Part shown: positions 1 through 10,929 of the stretch, one piece after another | How positions within the stretch are numbered: position 1 is the stretch's first letter | How the letters are laid out: each line of letters begins with the position of its first letter | Source: Bombus terrestris | Lineage: Eukaryota > Arthropoda > Insecta > Hymenoptera > Apidae | Length of the DNA: 64,000 nt | Direction: 5' to 3' | Assembly: GCF_910591885.1 (NCBI RefSeq) | Contig: NC_063283.1 | Coordinates: 6,123,001 to 6,187,000, forward strand | The notes under the pieces: generated by a model | What the model saw: the letters and a program-made list of their open reading frames with translations, nothing else | Database searches by the model: none | Told to the model about the DNA's origin: nothing | Made by a program: the position numbers and the translations under genes

Positions 1-540
1 TTTAAATTAATTCCTAGAGTTGCATTTAATTTTTCAAGAACGTGAATAGCATTCCATTACATTAAAAAGGTCAAGATTTTACGAAGATCATTTTCCAAAC
101 TCCATCGACAAACCTCACGATTTTCCTCGAAAAAAAAAGAAAAGAAGGAAAAGAAAAATGGAGAAAAACGCGAATAACCTCGCGCAATTCAAGGTGGATC
201 AGCTCGCGGCCTGATTATCTGTGTCGAAGAGCTGATAACCGTAGCGCCACTTATAACCGAAGATCGATCACTTCCTTTCACAGTTCGATCGAATGTTCCA
301 AGTGTACACTGTCCTTGGATTCGTTCCATTTACAATACCAACACACGTTTTCAAACTTCATCAAAACAGATCTATCCGATCTGTATAACCGTGACACACG
401 AGTAGAAGCTTGATTGCAGGCGGAAGATGGACGAAGAATCGAAGAGGTCGTTCGTCACCAGGAACTCGGGGAATCGAGGAGTGTCGCGTTTAATAAGATC
501 CCGGGAGTCTGCCGACACGGCGTAGGAATGTGACAAAAGC
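1..540. other. Far upstream flank of hedgehog, no gene seen
   Basis: AT-rich flanking DNA with no reading frame that resembles a known protein. A short purine-only run (about 130-175, mostly A with some G) is the only low-complexity element. It may contain distal promoter sequence of hedgehog or simply be intergenic. Confidence 0.5.
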
Positions 541-1180
541 GGTAATCGGGCGAAGCGACGAAGTACAAGCAAGCTGGAACAAGCGACAAGAGAAAAGAAG
601 AAGTAAGATCGAGAAAAAGAGAAAATAAGAATAAAACATCGAAAATTGTAAAGAAGAGCGAAACTTGACGAAGAAGTGAAGGTCACAGCCCACCCTACGT
701 CTCGAGATGTACACGCTGCCGCCTCGGGGGTAGAGAAGACACGGTCATTGAGAATCTTGGCGCAACGCGCGGTACTTTCTTGGAGCGTAAAGTCCCCCTC
801 CGAGAAGGCGAGAGAGGGAACCTTTTGGAGGAGAGAAGGAGAGGCGAGTAACAAGGTAGAACGTTGTTGCGACGACAACGACGACAACGAAAAGGACGAA
901 AAGGAAGGATCAATCGAACGCGAAGAGGGGCAAAAGAGGAGATCGGTACGTAAAAGGAAGAGGGACAGGCTGCGTGGCAAAGAAGCCGAAGAAACGGAAA
1001 GATTCGAAGGAAGAAGGAGCAACGTTGGCGAATAAAGAGAGAGAGGAAGAGAGGCGAACAAGTAAGAGAGAAGATAGGCTACGATCAAACCGAATCGAAC
1101 GAGGAGAAAGTTGAAAAGACTCTCTTACTCTCTCCTCCTTCTTACCCTCTCTTTTTATGTATTCCTATCTTTGTTTAATC
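541..1180. repeat. Polypurine block switching to polypyrimidine
   Basis: From about 541 to 1115 the + strand is overwhelmingly A and G, with many GAGAG motifs (for example around 810, 1036-1050 and 1065-1072). From about 1116 to 1165 the bias flips to C and T. The 10-mer AGTAAGAGAG at 1061-1070 is matched by its reverse complement at 1120-1129, so the switch point contains a small inverted repeat. Long reading frames here (lysine/arginine/glutamate-rich on +, serine/leucine-rich on -) are by-products of the base bias. GAGAG tracts are the binding motif of GAGA factor in flies, so a promoter-proximal chromatin role for hh is possible, but that is inference. Confidence 0.6.
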
Positions 1181-1580
1181 AATTCGATCTCTGTCCAGCG
1201 TGGTGCACCTGTCTTCGTTTACCTCGCGCACGCCCCGCCCCGACCAATCGAGACTCTTGGGGCCTAGTGACGTCGCTAACGCGCACTACAAGGCCCTGTC
1301 GTGGTGGGGCCAGTATCATCTCCCCACTACCTGGAAGATCGGAGGCCGTGAGAGCCCCACGGGGGCCAGCAGCTAGCTGCAACCAGCGCCAGCGGCCCGG
1401 CCGGCCGTTGGCCACCTTGGTGGGGGCAGGAAGAGGGGCACCCTGCTGCCCAAGAACAGACCGAAGGAACAACGCAAGGGTACCTACTGAAACCCATCCC
1501 GCATTTCCCACCACTGACTCGTCCGGAAAACGTGCGCCACAGAGCTTCCGGACTACTCGGATATCGAGTTCAGTCAAGTG
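1181..1580. promoter_or_regulatory. GC/CpG-rich promoter-like segment upstream of hedgehog
   Basis: One of the most GC-rich stretches in the window. It contains a GC-box-like CCCCGCCCC at 1233-1241, a CCAAT box at 1244-1248 and a CRE-like TGACGTC at 1268-1274. A donor-like GTGAGT occurs near 1575, so a non-coding first exon ending here is conceivable, but no matching acceptor was identified. The position, about 1 kb upstream of the hh start codon and on the same side as its leader, suggests a promoter or promoter-proximal element. The transcription start itself cannot be placed from sequence alone. Confidence 0.35.
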
Positions 1581-1692
1581 AGTCAGATCGATCGGGTATA
1601 CTGGCAAAGAGTTCGACATCTCGGACCGCTATCGTATCGAAGGAAAGTTTCATCTCTGTTTGTCGTCGGTTTTGCGCGTTCCATTCAATTGC

Positions 1693-1763
1693 GCGTGGTT
1701 TGATCTTGGAGAGCGTGGTTCGATCCTGGAGAGCGTGGTTCGATCTTGGAGAACGTAGTTTGA
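1693..1763. repeat. 20-bp tandem repeat, about 3.5 copies
   Basis: Three successive 20-bp units (1693-1712, 1713-1732, 1733-1752) share the form GCGTGGTTCGATCTTGGAGA with one or two substitutions. They are followed by a decayed partial fourth copy ending near 1763. The array lies in the presumed hh leader or promoter-proximal region and has no coding signature. Confidence 0.9.
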
Positions 1764-2225
1764 GAAATTTTCTTTCTCACGAGGGTGTGTGGTGTTACGG
1801 TTAGCCGGTTAAGCAGCATAGCAATGGTTCCTGTTGATTTCTGATGTACGATGAAAACACTTAACAGTAAAGCAAGCTTGGAGTATATCGTCGCATTATC
1901 GCTGACGCGTAATAGTTAACGCGCACCACCCATAGGTGGACATCAAGCCTTCGTTGACTAGCGATAGCATACACGCACCAATGTCACAACCACCGATAGA
2001 AGGGATAGAAAGAGAAAGGGAAGTCGAACAGTGAGAGAGGATCTCCCCCTGGAGGCCCTCGTGCAGTGGCTCTCGTTTATAGTTTCTTATCGCGGCGATC
2101 GATTACCATCGACGTGTAATAATCCTTCGTAATCCTAGTGGATTATTTTGGCTCTCGCGTGTGGTGATTAGACGCAGCTACGACGGTCACAACGGTGATA
2201 AGAGTGCGTGCAGGGGAGGTGTGTG

Positions 2226-2465
2226 ATGCCCTGGTTATGGTTAAGCGTGAGTGAGGTCAGTGGCAAGAGGAGGAGAAGAAGGACCGGCAGCTCGTCAAAC
2301 GCGTCGTCCTCGTCGTCGTTGTCTAGGTCGTCGTCGTCGTTCTGTCAGCCGTGGAGGAGGAGGATAGCCGGCGGCGGTGGTGGTGGCGAGGACTCGGTGG
2401 TACCGTCGACGTGCTCGACAAACACGAGCGCAGCAGGGTCCGCGAGGTGCACGAGGTACCAGTGA
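2226..2465 (+). CDS. Upstream ORF in the hedgehog leader, 79 codons
   Basis: An ATG-started frame of 79 codons ends in TGA at 2463-2465, 37 nt before the hedgehog ATG and in a different frame. The peptide is low complexity: an arginine cluster (residues 14-20), serine runs encoded by a TCG/GTC repeat, and a run of glycines. It matches no family I recognise. The start context has G at -3 and C at +4, so it is moderate. If the hh transcript begins upstream of 2226, this ORF would have to be bypassed or reinitiated past, which could lower hedgehog translation. If transcription starts later, it is irrelevant. Probably a regulatory uORF or a by-product of repeat composition rather than a functional protein. 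Confidence 0.3.
   Translation: MPWLWLSVSEVSGKRRRRRTGSSSNASSSSSLSRSSSSFCQPWRRRIAGGGGGGEDSVVPSTCSTNTSAAGSARCTRYQ
2302..2341. repeat. TCG/GTC trinucleotide-rich tract
   Basis: A run of TCG-type triplets interrupted by a few substitutions, within the hh 5' leader. It creates serine runs in the upstream ORF. Such tracts are length-variable and could be polymorphic. Confidence 0.8.
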
Positions 2466-2502
2466 CCGAACAGGGTCGTCCTCGAGGCAGAGCCACGTGA
2501 TT

Positions 2503-2886
2503 ATGGTGCACCATCATCATCGTCGTCGCGGCCTTCAGGCGAGCAATCATTGCACGATTAGGAGGCGAGGAACGACACCCTCGCTGCTCCAGGTGTTCCT
2601 GCTGATACTGTGCCTTTGGCTACCGCTGCTGGACAACGGTGGCCTCGTCCTGGCTTGTGGACCGGGCAGGGGCGGTGGACGACGTCCTGGTCTAAGGAAA
2701 CTCACGCCTCTGGTGTTCAAGCAGCATGTGCCGAACGTTAGCGAGAACACGCTGCCGGCCAGCGGGATCAGCGAGGGTCGCGTGTCCAGGCACGATTCCA
2801 GGTTCCGGGATCTCGTGCCCAACTACAACGCAGACATCATCTTCAAGGATGAAGAAGGCACCGGAGCCGATCGGCTGATGACACAG
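2503..2886 (+). CDS. hh: Hedgehog, first coding exon (N-terminal signalling domain, 128 codons)
   Basis: Hedgehog is a secreted, lipid-modified morphogen that signals through Patched and Smoothened. I chose the ATG at 2503 because it is the first ATG in this frame and has a good context (A at -3, G at +4); the frame stays open upstream but without another ATG. Residues 1-23 are basic and His/Arg-rich, 27-51 form the hydrophobic signal segment, and Cys52 starts CGPGRG, the mature N-terminus that is palmitoylated in this family. A basic patch, GRRPGLRK (59-66), fits the heparan-sulfate-binding region. PNVSENTLPASG and DLVPNYNADIIFKDEEGTG follow. Glu117, Glu118 and Asp123 correspond to calcium-site acidic residues of vertebrate hedgehogs. 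The exon ends after ADRLMTQ in phase 0. The zinc site and the Hint autoprocessing domain are encoded by later exons not in this window. The exon is GC-rich compared with the flanking intron. Confidence 0.97.
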
Positions 2887-2892
2887 GTGAAC
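2887..2892 (+). other. hh: Splice donor of hedgehog coding exon 1
   Basis: The sequence reads ACACAG then GTGAAC. The break falls exactly after the codons for LMTQ, the position where hedgehog genes in vertebrates and arthropods place their first coding intron. Beyond it the frame continues only to a stop at 2995-2997, with residues unlike hedgehog. The donor keeps GTGA but lacks the usual G at +5, so it is weaker than consensus. Confidence 0.88.
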
Positions 2893-2997
2893 AAACGCTC
2901 TCAAACATTGATTAATCTTCGTTTGAGGAATGCTGGCTCATTTTTATCGCGAACGTCTGATGTTTATTTTACAACGCTAAGGCAAAGAGCCGAATGA

Positions 2998-5900
2998 AAA
3001 GACTTCTTATGCAATAATAGAATCTAGTTGAAAAGTAAAAGATTATCGTAGAACTCCGTTTATAGAACCTACCGAGGGACGATTTTACGTAACTGGAGTT
3101 CATTGATTTCGCATAATACCAGTGACTTTTTTTTCGTATAATGGCAGTTGACGTTCAAGTAGACGGAGACAACGAGCAAAAGTTCATCCAATTGGGCATT
3201 AAAATTTGATTTCTATAAATGGAGTATGAATAAATGGACTTGTATAATTCGATAAAATAGCCATACGTAAATGTAGCTCGCAATGCAAAGACGTGGAATA
3301 TTTGTACGAGCCAAAATTGACCCAGCCATCGCCATCCGAAGGTTAATTGCTTGCTTGTCATGAGTGCTTCATATATCTCGGTATATAACATGGCTTTTAA
3401 TCCCTGTTTGGGAGAGGATGGTGCTACGCATTTCAATGCGAAGCGCAGGAGACGCGATGGATGAACGTGTTCTCACGCGGCCTCGTGGTTGATCGGTACT
3501 GTCTACGGTAAACGAACTTTGGGAGCTCCCTTTGGTTTAAGAATGTATTTGGGAAATGGTAGCAATGTAAATATGGTCGAGTATAATTTTATCTGTGACA
3601 AATATTGGTATTGGCGAGGGAGATCGTTTTCAGGGGAGCTAAAGTACTCGAACGTTCTGTTTCTAATATTTTTTCGCCAACCGTGAACATGGCTGCTCCT
3701 GTTTCAATCTTAAAAACACTTCATTTGCGAGAAAATTAATTCGTCTTTGCCGAAGATACGTACATGACAGGTTAAATTAGTATAATACGAGCAAAGAAAA
3801 AAATCGAAGAATTTTCTTTTCTTCCAAATACATTCGATTCCTCTCAGTTTTAACACGTACAACATTTATTTCTATTATGAATGAATTGATAAATGCAGTA
3901 GAATTTCCAATATAGATATTTTATTAATTATATTCGTCCAAATTAAAGAAGAGATTTTGGAATTGCCTTGAGAGGTACGAGCCCCAGTTCAGATGAAATG
4001 TCAAACGTGACTCTGACTATAAAAGGTCAAGAATAATCGATAAACCGAGTTAAAGACTGTATCCGTAGACAATATCTAAACCAACCCCTACGATTCTTCT
4101 TATTCTCTCGCGAAAAACAATATCTAAAGACCATCAATATGTACCAACTGAAATACATCAGCGATTAGCTCTTTAGATCAGTAATCTTGAAATAGTGGAT
4201 CGCTTCTTATTAGAGCTACGTATAAAATTGAACAGGACAGTGACGAGACCTACAGCAATCGAAATACTGTTTATCCTACCGTGGTCTCTTGGTTAACAAG
4301 AGAAACGAGGCGTGAACGTTACGACAACTCGATAACCGTGTCCGGAAGATTCGTCATTTCTGGTCGAGGGTGTTTTCGCCGCGGTGATCGCCGATAATAT
4401 GTGTCGTATGTCAGGCAGCGATAAAGATTGCCCTTGAAGGAGCCCGTCGGTGAATCATGACGCGTCCAAGAGTTTGAAGCGTCGGTATCGTCGTTCCTAT
4501 CGACCTGTAGATTTGGTTCGGCGAGTGCCGATAGCGAATACTCGCGAGAAAACGACGCGGTATACTCTTTCGATCGCGTTGCTTCACGTAGGAGTAGGGA
4601 ACTCACCTAGAGGATTATAGAAAGAAGTGCAGTCAGTGACCTTTACGCCTCGAATCCGATAATAGTTGGCTGATTCACGCGCCAATAGAAACGTGGCGTG
4701 TTTCGCGTCGAGAAATTTGGTTATTCAGTGAAATGATGTATGGCGGGTTTGGTTATGAATCGTCGAGGCGGTATGATGCCCCGTGGGGACGCAACAGCGG
4801 ATTTCAAAGGAAATATGAATCGGGAATCGGTGATTGATTGCGTTTGTTTTATGGTCAAAAGGATGGAAAATATGTTTTCTATATTTTCACCGCCAATGCA
4901 TCGCTTGCGAGGTTGCTATTAATGGATTTCATGGGAAATATCGTGGATCCGCAATCGTCCATTCTATTCGTTCCATTGTTGAAATGATGATAAATGGTGT
5001 TTTTTCAATTTTCTCTTGTGAATATATGCCTCACACTCATATACGTTCAAACTCGAATCCTGTCGATATTTGACACGATTAGTTTGATATCAGTATTAAT
5101 TTTTTAATCCTAGAAATTACGGTGTGTCGTCCTTGAAACGTAAAATTGATTACAAAAATTTTGACGTCGAATTTTCTTCGTCAAATCTTTAGTCACCAAA
5201 TATTCACTTGTTTCTAGAATTTAATACTGGTTGAAGCTATTATTGACGATAGATCTCTGATAAAAGAGTTTTGATTAGTTAGATCGGATATTGCCAGATT
5301 TCGGATATTGACGATGATATAGGTATATGCACCTAGTGCATAAATGGCTTGTTATATAATACATGAAAAAACGAAGGATCCTTGAGTAAAGATATTATCA
5401 GGTACATTCAGATATATATCGATTAATTATATCAAGTGATAAATTAATTTAGCGATACAGCCTTATGCTTATGTTCACATTCTAATGAGTATCTTTGTTG
5501 TCTTTGGTTTAAGAGACTCATATTTTCATTACATTTAATATTTTTAATTTGACTAAATTTCATTCACCATTAGTCACGAATAGATATACTTTACCCTAAG
5601 GAATTATTTTTATGACTGATCATCAACGATTAGTATTACTAAACCGATGTATTTTTTGGCGTAAGATATCAATTGTTTGTTTTATTATTAGGTAGACTAT
5701 TGTCAATTATTTATTAAATAAGATTCTAGAATTTCACGTTTTTCAGGACTTCAGTTCATAATGTAAATTGTTTAAGCATTACTTTACAACATAGAATATG
5801 TATTCGCAATTAACGGATTGTCTTATGAAATAGGAAAAGTTCTATGTTAAACGCAAATATTTGAAGTTTTAAAATATGGCATAAAGGCCGTGAATTGCTA

Positions 5901-8030
5901 TTTAATCGCGGCGTTCTTCGTAAAAAGCGGCTCAAAAAAGGCAAACGTATCAAATCGTTCGTGGCCGAGCAGTAGTTCTTGCAATTTCACCTTAATGGAT
6001 TTATTCTGCTGGCTTTATCCAATAGAGAAAATGGTTTTATTCCAATAATAGCCCGACGTTCCACCGAGTTATCAACTTGTGAACATAAATCCGTAAATGA
6101 TGGAATCAAATCTCTCAATATATACAGTTTTACATTTCAATATGAAAGAAATATCGAACCGCAAATTTTTACGCGATTGAATATTTCCACAGAAACAGAC
6201 GAAGAATTGAAATTTGAGTAAAAATATGTTTCAAAAACGTTTATTAAACATCTTTGAAACTTTTATTTCAAGTAATGATCACGAAACGGAGTAAATTGAA
6301 TTTCAACAGAGATTTTTAACATCTGTACAGATGTTATGAATGATAAATATTGGTCTATTAATCATTATACTAAAAATTACATAAATTTCAGCAGCTGTTT
6401 TGCTACAACACACAACGAAATAGAATAACAAACTTTCACAATCTAGATTTCTATGTCGATTTAACTATTTTTACTTTCTCGGTATCATTATCGGAAAATA
6501 GTCTGTTTAAACAGAATTCAGTAATCAAACAACGTACGTAATCTAAATGTACATTCATATCTTTAACTCTAAGAAACTAATTTATTATTTCTAGCTAATC
6601 CATTACTAGACAATGCTCGCAAGACTCGTAATTTGCAATCCTTTTTCTCTTTTTCCATGGCACTTTACGAGTGGATCTTGCTAAAATTAGAATGTTAGAA
6701 CATGCATGGGATATCAAGGATCCTCGATTCCCCGAGGAGATTGATTGCGTTTCTCGTTTAAAGTACAGGCTGACGGCCGCGTTAACCGCAGCAACGCGTG
6801 TTATTACTTCAACGCGTGTCACCGTGCTCCACGGCCGTATGACAAATTAGCTACTGCACGTCGTTAAACGTCGGCAGGTGATTCACGCGAAACGCTATCC
6901 ACCCGATAAGACTGCCTCGATCGTTCTTGAATACATTTCACGTGCACACAGGACCGATACTCGTTGAAACTCGAATTGCGTCCTAGAATTTCACGCGAAC
7001 CTGCCTTCTGTGTACGTATGTAATTCTATGTGCACGTGTTCTTCTGTCGGGGTTTTGATTAATTGCGAATTTTCCGTGCGTCCTTTTGCTCAGTTCTCTG
7101 GTTTGTCCATACAGCGTCTTTCTGGTTTTTACTATTTACTTTTTAGATGATACGAAGGCATAGGGCATAGGGGAAAGACGATAACCAGATTGCGGATTTT
7201 TATGAAAGAAGAAATTAAGCGGAGATTCGTCTTACTTATTAAAAGTGATAAGAAATATTCCGCTTTGGATATTTTATATCTTTGCACATTATAACGAATT
7301 CTGTGCATTTTCGCGTCCTGAAATTTTGTAGAAATGCACGAGAATTCGTATTATAATAAGTCGCGTTTTTTTCTTTGGTTTTCATTTTAGTGAGTAATTT
7401 TAAAAGCCAATACTTTGTTAAGCGTTTAAATATTTCCAAAACTGTCTCTTTATTAAGTTTGGCTATGGGTTTCTGTTAAAAAATATTGAATTTCTTTTTC
7501 AAGAGTATATTGATTATCATATTCAATAGAGTTATTAAACTTCCACTTCAATGTCGAAAACGATACCTCCAAAATCTTTCTTGGATCAAAGTAACAAACC
7601 GAATAACAGAGCAATTATTGATTCTTCCATTCCCAGCACTTCGCGCTATAATTCAGTAGTGTTTCTCTCCTATTGAAAGACTTCTTCAGTTCCAGAAAGA
7701 TATAATAGAATTATTGACATGCCTGATCGCTTATTTCCACTGTATTTTAAAGTTAGCCTTAAAAGTTCTTTTATTGGCTACGACGGGAGTAAAGTTAGGA
7801 TAATAAACATTCAAGGACCAACAACAGAAAGGAAAAAAGACACTGGGAAATTGTTCGATCTTCTTCCACCTGCGTCACGTTTCGTGATCGTTCGTATGTT
7901 TATTTCTCAGTCCATGGTGGTTCCATTAGTGCTTTATTCATGCAGTTTTTATCGGTGTTTGCCTTCCACTTGGCGCCCCCGCGAAGCGTGAAACGATTCT
8001 CCTAACTCTGGGCCTGTTGTATTCCAATTT
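2998..8030. other. AT-rich block, nothing recognisable
   Basis: Mostly AT-rich DNA. Reading frames are short, lack family resemblance and appear on both strands at the density expected by chance. A slightly CpG-richer patch at about 4300-4620 and another at about 6770-6990 have no identifiable motif set. I see no repeats, RNA genes or transposon ends here. Confidence 0.5.
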
Positions 8031-8034
8031 GTAA

Positions 8035-8265
8035 GTCCCACGTTTCGTGGCGCGGCGAACAAAAGAGCGGCTCGGCGCCGGTTTCCGCTCGTAAAGCATC
8101 CCCGTCGTTCGAACGTCGTCGACAGGCCGCGTGTTTCGCGTGTTTACCCGCGTTTCTTCGCAAAATTCCCCGGCTGCTCGTTTTATCGGCGCGATGAACG
8201 TTGAACAGGCGCCGAATCTATCGCGACTCCCGATTTCAGTCGTACAAATATTGCTTCAAGACCGG
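8035..8265. promoter_or_regulatory. CpG-rich islet in hh intron
   Basis: A sharply CpG-dense stretch (many GCGC, CGCG and TCGTCG motifs) embedded in AT-rich sequence, with no coding signature. By analogy with other hymenopteran developmental loci such islets often mark cis-regulatory elements; this is inference from composition only. Confidence 0.22.
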
Positions 8266-8929
8266 ATAAAGGTCGACTTTAGAAAATAAACCTCTTTACG
8301 CGTAAGTTCGTCGTGCAGTTTTCAAGCTAATCTACGTCGCTTGAATATTCTGGACGATATCTGTAGCTGGGATAAGTAACATCGTAGAATCGAGTATTAT
8401 CGAGGGTTCGGTACTGCAGTTGTCGTTTTTCAATATTCTTTTCAAGCATGCTTTTTCTCTTTCTCCATTGATAATTTAAAATTGCACGAATTGCTGTGAC
8501 GGGTTATCAGACGCACAATTGAAATTGAAATTGAGTTTCACAATTTTTGAGGAAGATCGCTGTTTGTTTTAAAGATTTGAATAGCCAGAACGACCGATCA
8601 AAATCTTTTAAGGTACGTTTTATCGTATCTAAAACAAGCAAAGCAGTAATGCATTCCTTACCGAAAGACTAGATTTTTAGTAGGCAATAAAACGAATCTC
8701 CATTTAGGTTTCGTTTCTTTAACATCATATTGAATATTGATATGGTACTATCGTTAGTTATATTCAAATATAAAATATATTAGTAATACATGATAAATAG
8801 CAAGATAATAATATGACAATAATAAGAAAACGGATAACAATATGTACCTATTTTATATATTAGAAAAATCCTAAATCGCACGTCACAATCCTAACCCAAA
8901 GCGTTGTTTCAACCAGTCAACTATCACGT

Positions 8930-9370
8930 ACGGAACGTGCAAAAGCGACGTTTTCACGAGCTATCGTTCAATTTACGAGAGAGGAAATCGTGATTTTCCG
9001 CTCGACAGACGCGTCGATTGATTTGCGGCGAGACTGTAAGTAGCTATGTATAGAAGTTGCCGGCAGATCGAACCGTGTTGTCCAGGCATCGATGTCTCCC
9101 GAGTGAAGGGATCCGTCGCTGAGTTGCCGGGGCCGCTCGTTAACGCCGTGTTTTGCGAGCATGAATCTCGTGTCAGACGAGAACACGCTTCTTGGTCGCG
9201 ATCGTAAAATGACGGTATCCCGGCCAATTAGCTGGGTAGACCGACAAATTTAAGTACAACGAATAGCGAGACGTTCTTGCGATGTTCCTTCGACGTTCGT
9301 CCTGTCCAACTTGTCTTACGACGACGTGAAGTTGCAAAAATCGAACGCGTTTCATGACGATGCTGGTTTC
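8930..9370. promoter_or_regulatory. CpG-rich islet with overlapping spurious frames
   Basis: CpG-dense DNA in which several overlapping frames on the minus strand stay open for 60-84 codons, all from GTG, TTG or CTG starts or without family resemblance. The multiple open frames follow from base composition. It may be regulatory; no diagnostic motif cluster was found. Confidence 0.18.
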
Positions 9371-9500
9371 TTTATGAACTTGATTACTGACTGATCTATT
9401 CTTATAGATTTTTATATTTAGTCATTTCCCAGTGATATTTTTCCTCTGTTGTGCCATTTATATCGCTATTTTATCGAGCTATTAACGAGATTCTAATAAT

Positions 9501-9519
9501 GTATATATATATATATATC
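9501..9519. repeat. (TA)n microsatellite
   Basis: A pure TA dinucleotide run of about 9 units following a G at 9501. Likely length-polymorphic. Confidence 0.95.
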
Positions 9520-10369
9520 TGGTTTCGTAAGCATTGGAACTTGACAAAGATCAAATGCAAAAAGTCTGAAAAATTATTCGGAACTTTTTAATATCTTTAT
9601 GATTACCGGACCGTGTATGTTTACGTACGTATGAGAAATTTAATGCGTAATACTCATAATGAATATAATATTTCAAGGATAGTACTCGTCGTTGCATTTA
9701 GTAGATCAAGCAGAATCTTTGTTTAATTTTCATTTTTATAGTTACGTCGATAAAAATAGGAATTTGCATAAACGTGTAACACATAATACAAGTAAGAACG
9801 TCGTAAATAATTGGAGAAACATTCTGAAATTTTATCAACGCTGTAATGAGACACGACTGTCATGATTATACCGGTCATTTGAAACCGATCTGAGAATGTA
9901 TATAGAAATTACAAGATATTTACTGCAAACGTATATTCATTAAAAAGTCGGTATACATCATAAATAGCTATCTTAAGGTACATAAGAAGTGCTAAATATG
10001 GACTCGCTGAATATTAAGGCTTCTCAATGTAACGGATAATGACCGGCCGTTCAAAAATACTTTGGGATCTCCGTGAAGTATATACTTGCACTAAGTGCCT
10101 TGTAAATTGTAATATATATTTTTATATTCGTTTCAAACTTGATCAATATAGTCATGATAATCGAATCTCGTCACAGTGCCAATGAAATTTCAAGACGTTT
10201 CGCGTAATACAGCCAATATATCGGGAAAATGTCTCTACAAGCGTCTCGTTAACTCCGCGATCGTCTGTGTTTCAACGTTATTAAACTACGTATGTTCCAT
10301 CGTCGTTGTGTCGCGCCAAATTCAAACTATGCCCGTCTTCTTTTCACGATCAACGACAAAGTGAATGTG

Positions 10370-10745
10370 GGGGTAACGAGAAACGTTGCAAAAACGGCAC
10401 GCAAGAAACGAAGAGAGGAAACAGGGTAGGCCGGCAAATTGCTGGCAGCTCTCGTTCCCTCTTTTCGTCCTGTTCTTAGCTGTCCTGGTGATCGCGCGGC
10501 ACTAGGAGCGCCGGTCGCGCGGAATAAATAGGGGAAAAAGCGCGTACCGTGCGCCGGCTCTAAGTGATTGTGGGTAGGTTTATGGCGGCCATAACCGGTG
10601 TTTGGTTTGGCGCGTTAAAGCTCCCCCAATTACGGCAAATAAACCTAATGGCCGTGCTACTCGTTCTCCTCTCTCCTGGTCTCTCTCGTCTCTAATTCTC
10701 TCTATTTCGCTCTCTCTCTCTCTCTCTCTCTCCCTCTCTCATCCG
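10370..10745. promoter_or_regulatory. GC-rich islet with Pho-like palindrome and GAGA/CT run (PRE-like)
   Basis: A 15-bp palindrome TTATGGCGGCCATAA at 10580-10594 places two GCCAT cores (Pleiohomeotic/YY1-type) back to back. A third core, ATGGCC, is at 10648-10653. A CT (GAGA) run follows at 10709-10740, with more CT-rich sequence from 10670. Pho and GAGA motifs together are the classic composition of fly Polycomb response elements, and hedgehog is a known Polycomb target in Drosophila. Function in this species is inferred, not shown. The frame starting at 10602 that overlaps the CT run is a composition effect. Confidence 0.35.
10709..10740. repeat. (CT)n microsatellite
   Basis: About 11 uninterrupted CT units followed by an interrupted continuation, within the islet described above. 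Confidence 0.95.
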
Positions 10746-10929
10746 ATGAACAGTAAATGCTTGGAGCGATTCCTCGATTTCTCGATATCGATCGGTCTGT
10801 CATCAAAATTGATCTTTCCGGCGCTGGTGAACGCGGTTCCGACGTACTTTTATCGAGCTCGTCGTGATAAATGAAACGATCGTGCGATCGAAATTCAATA
10901 TACACGGTGTCGTTTGTCAATTGTGTTGG

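Noticed and set aside
2377..2502. N-terminal extension of the hedgehog frame upstream of the ATG at 2503
   Set aside because: The extension would begin at a GTG codon; the first ATG in the frame is at 2503 with a good context, so the extension is leader sequence.
2887..2997. Continuation of the hedgehog frame past LMTQ to a stop
   Set aside because: The residues after LMTQ do not resemble hedgehog, and a GT donor sits at the conserved intron position, so this is intron read-through.
4018..4025. Consensus TATA box TATAAAAG
   Set aside because: No gene, initiator or reading frame follows; an isolated match is expected by chance in AT-rich DNA.
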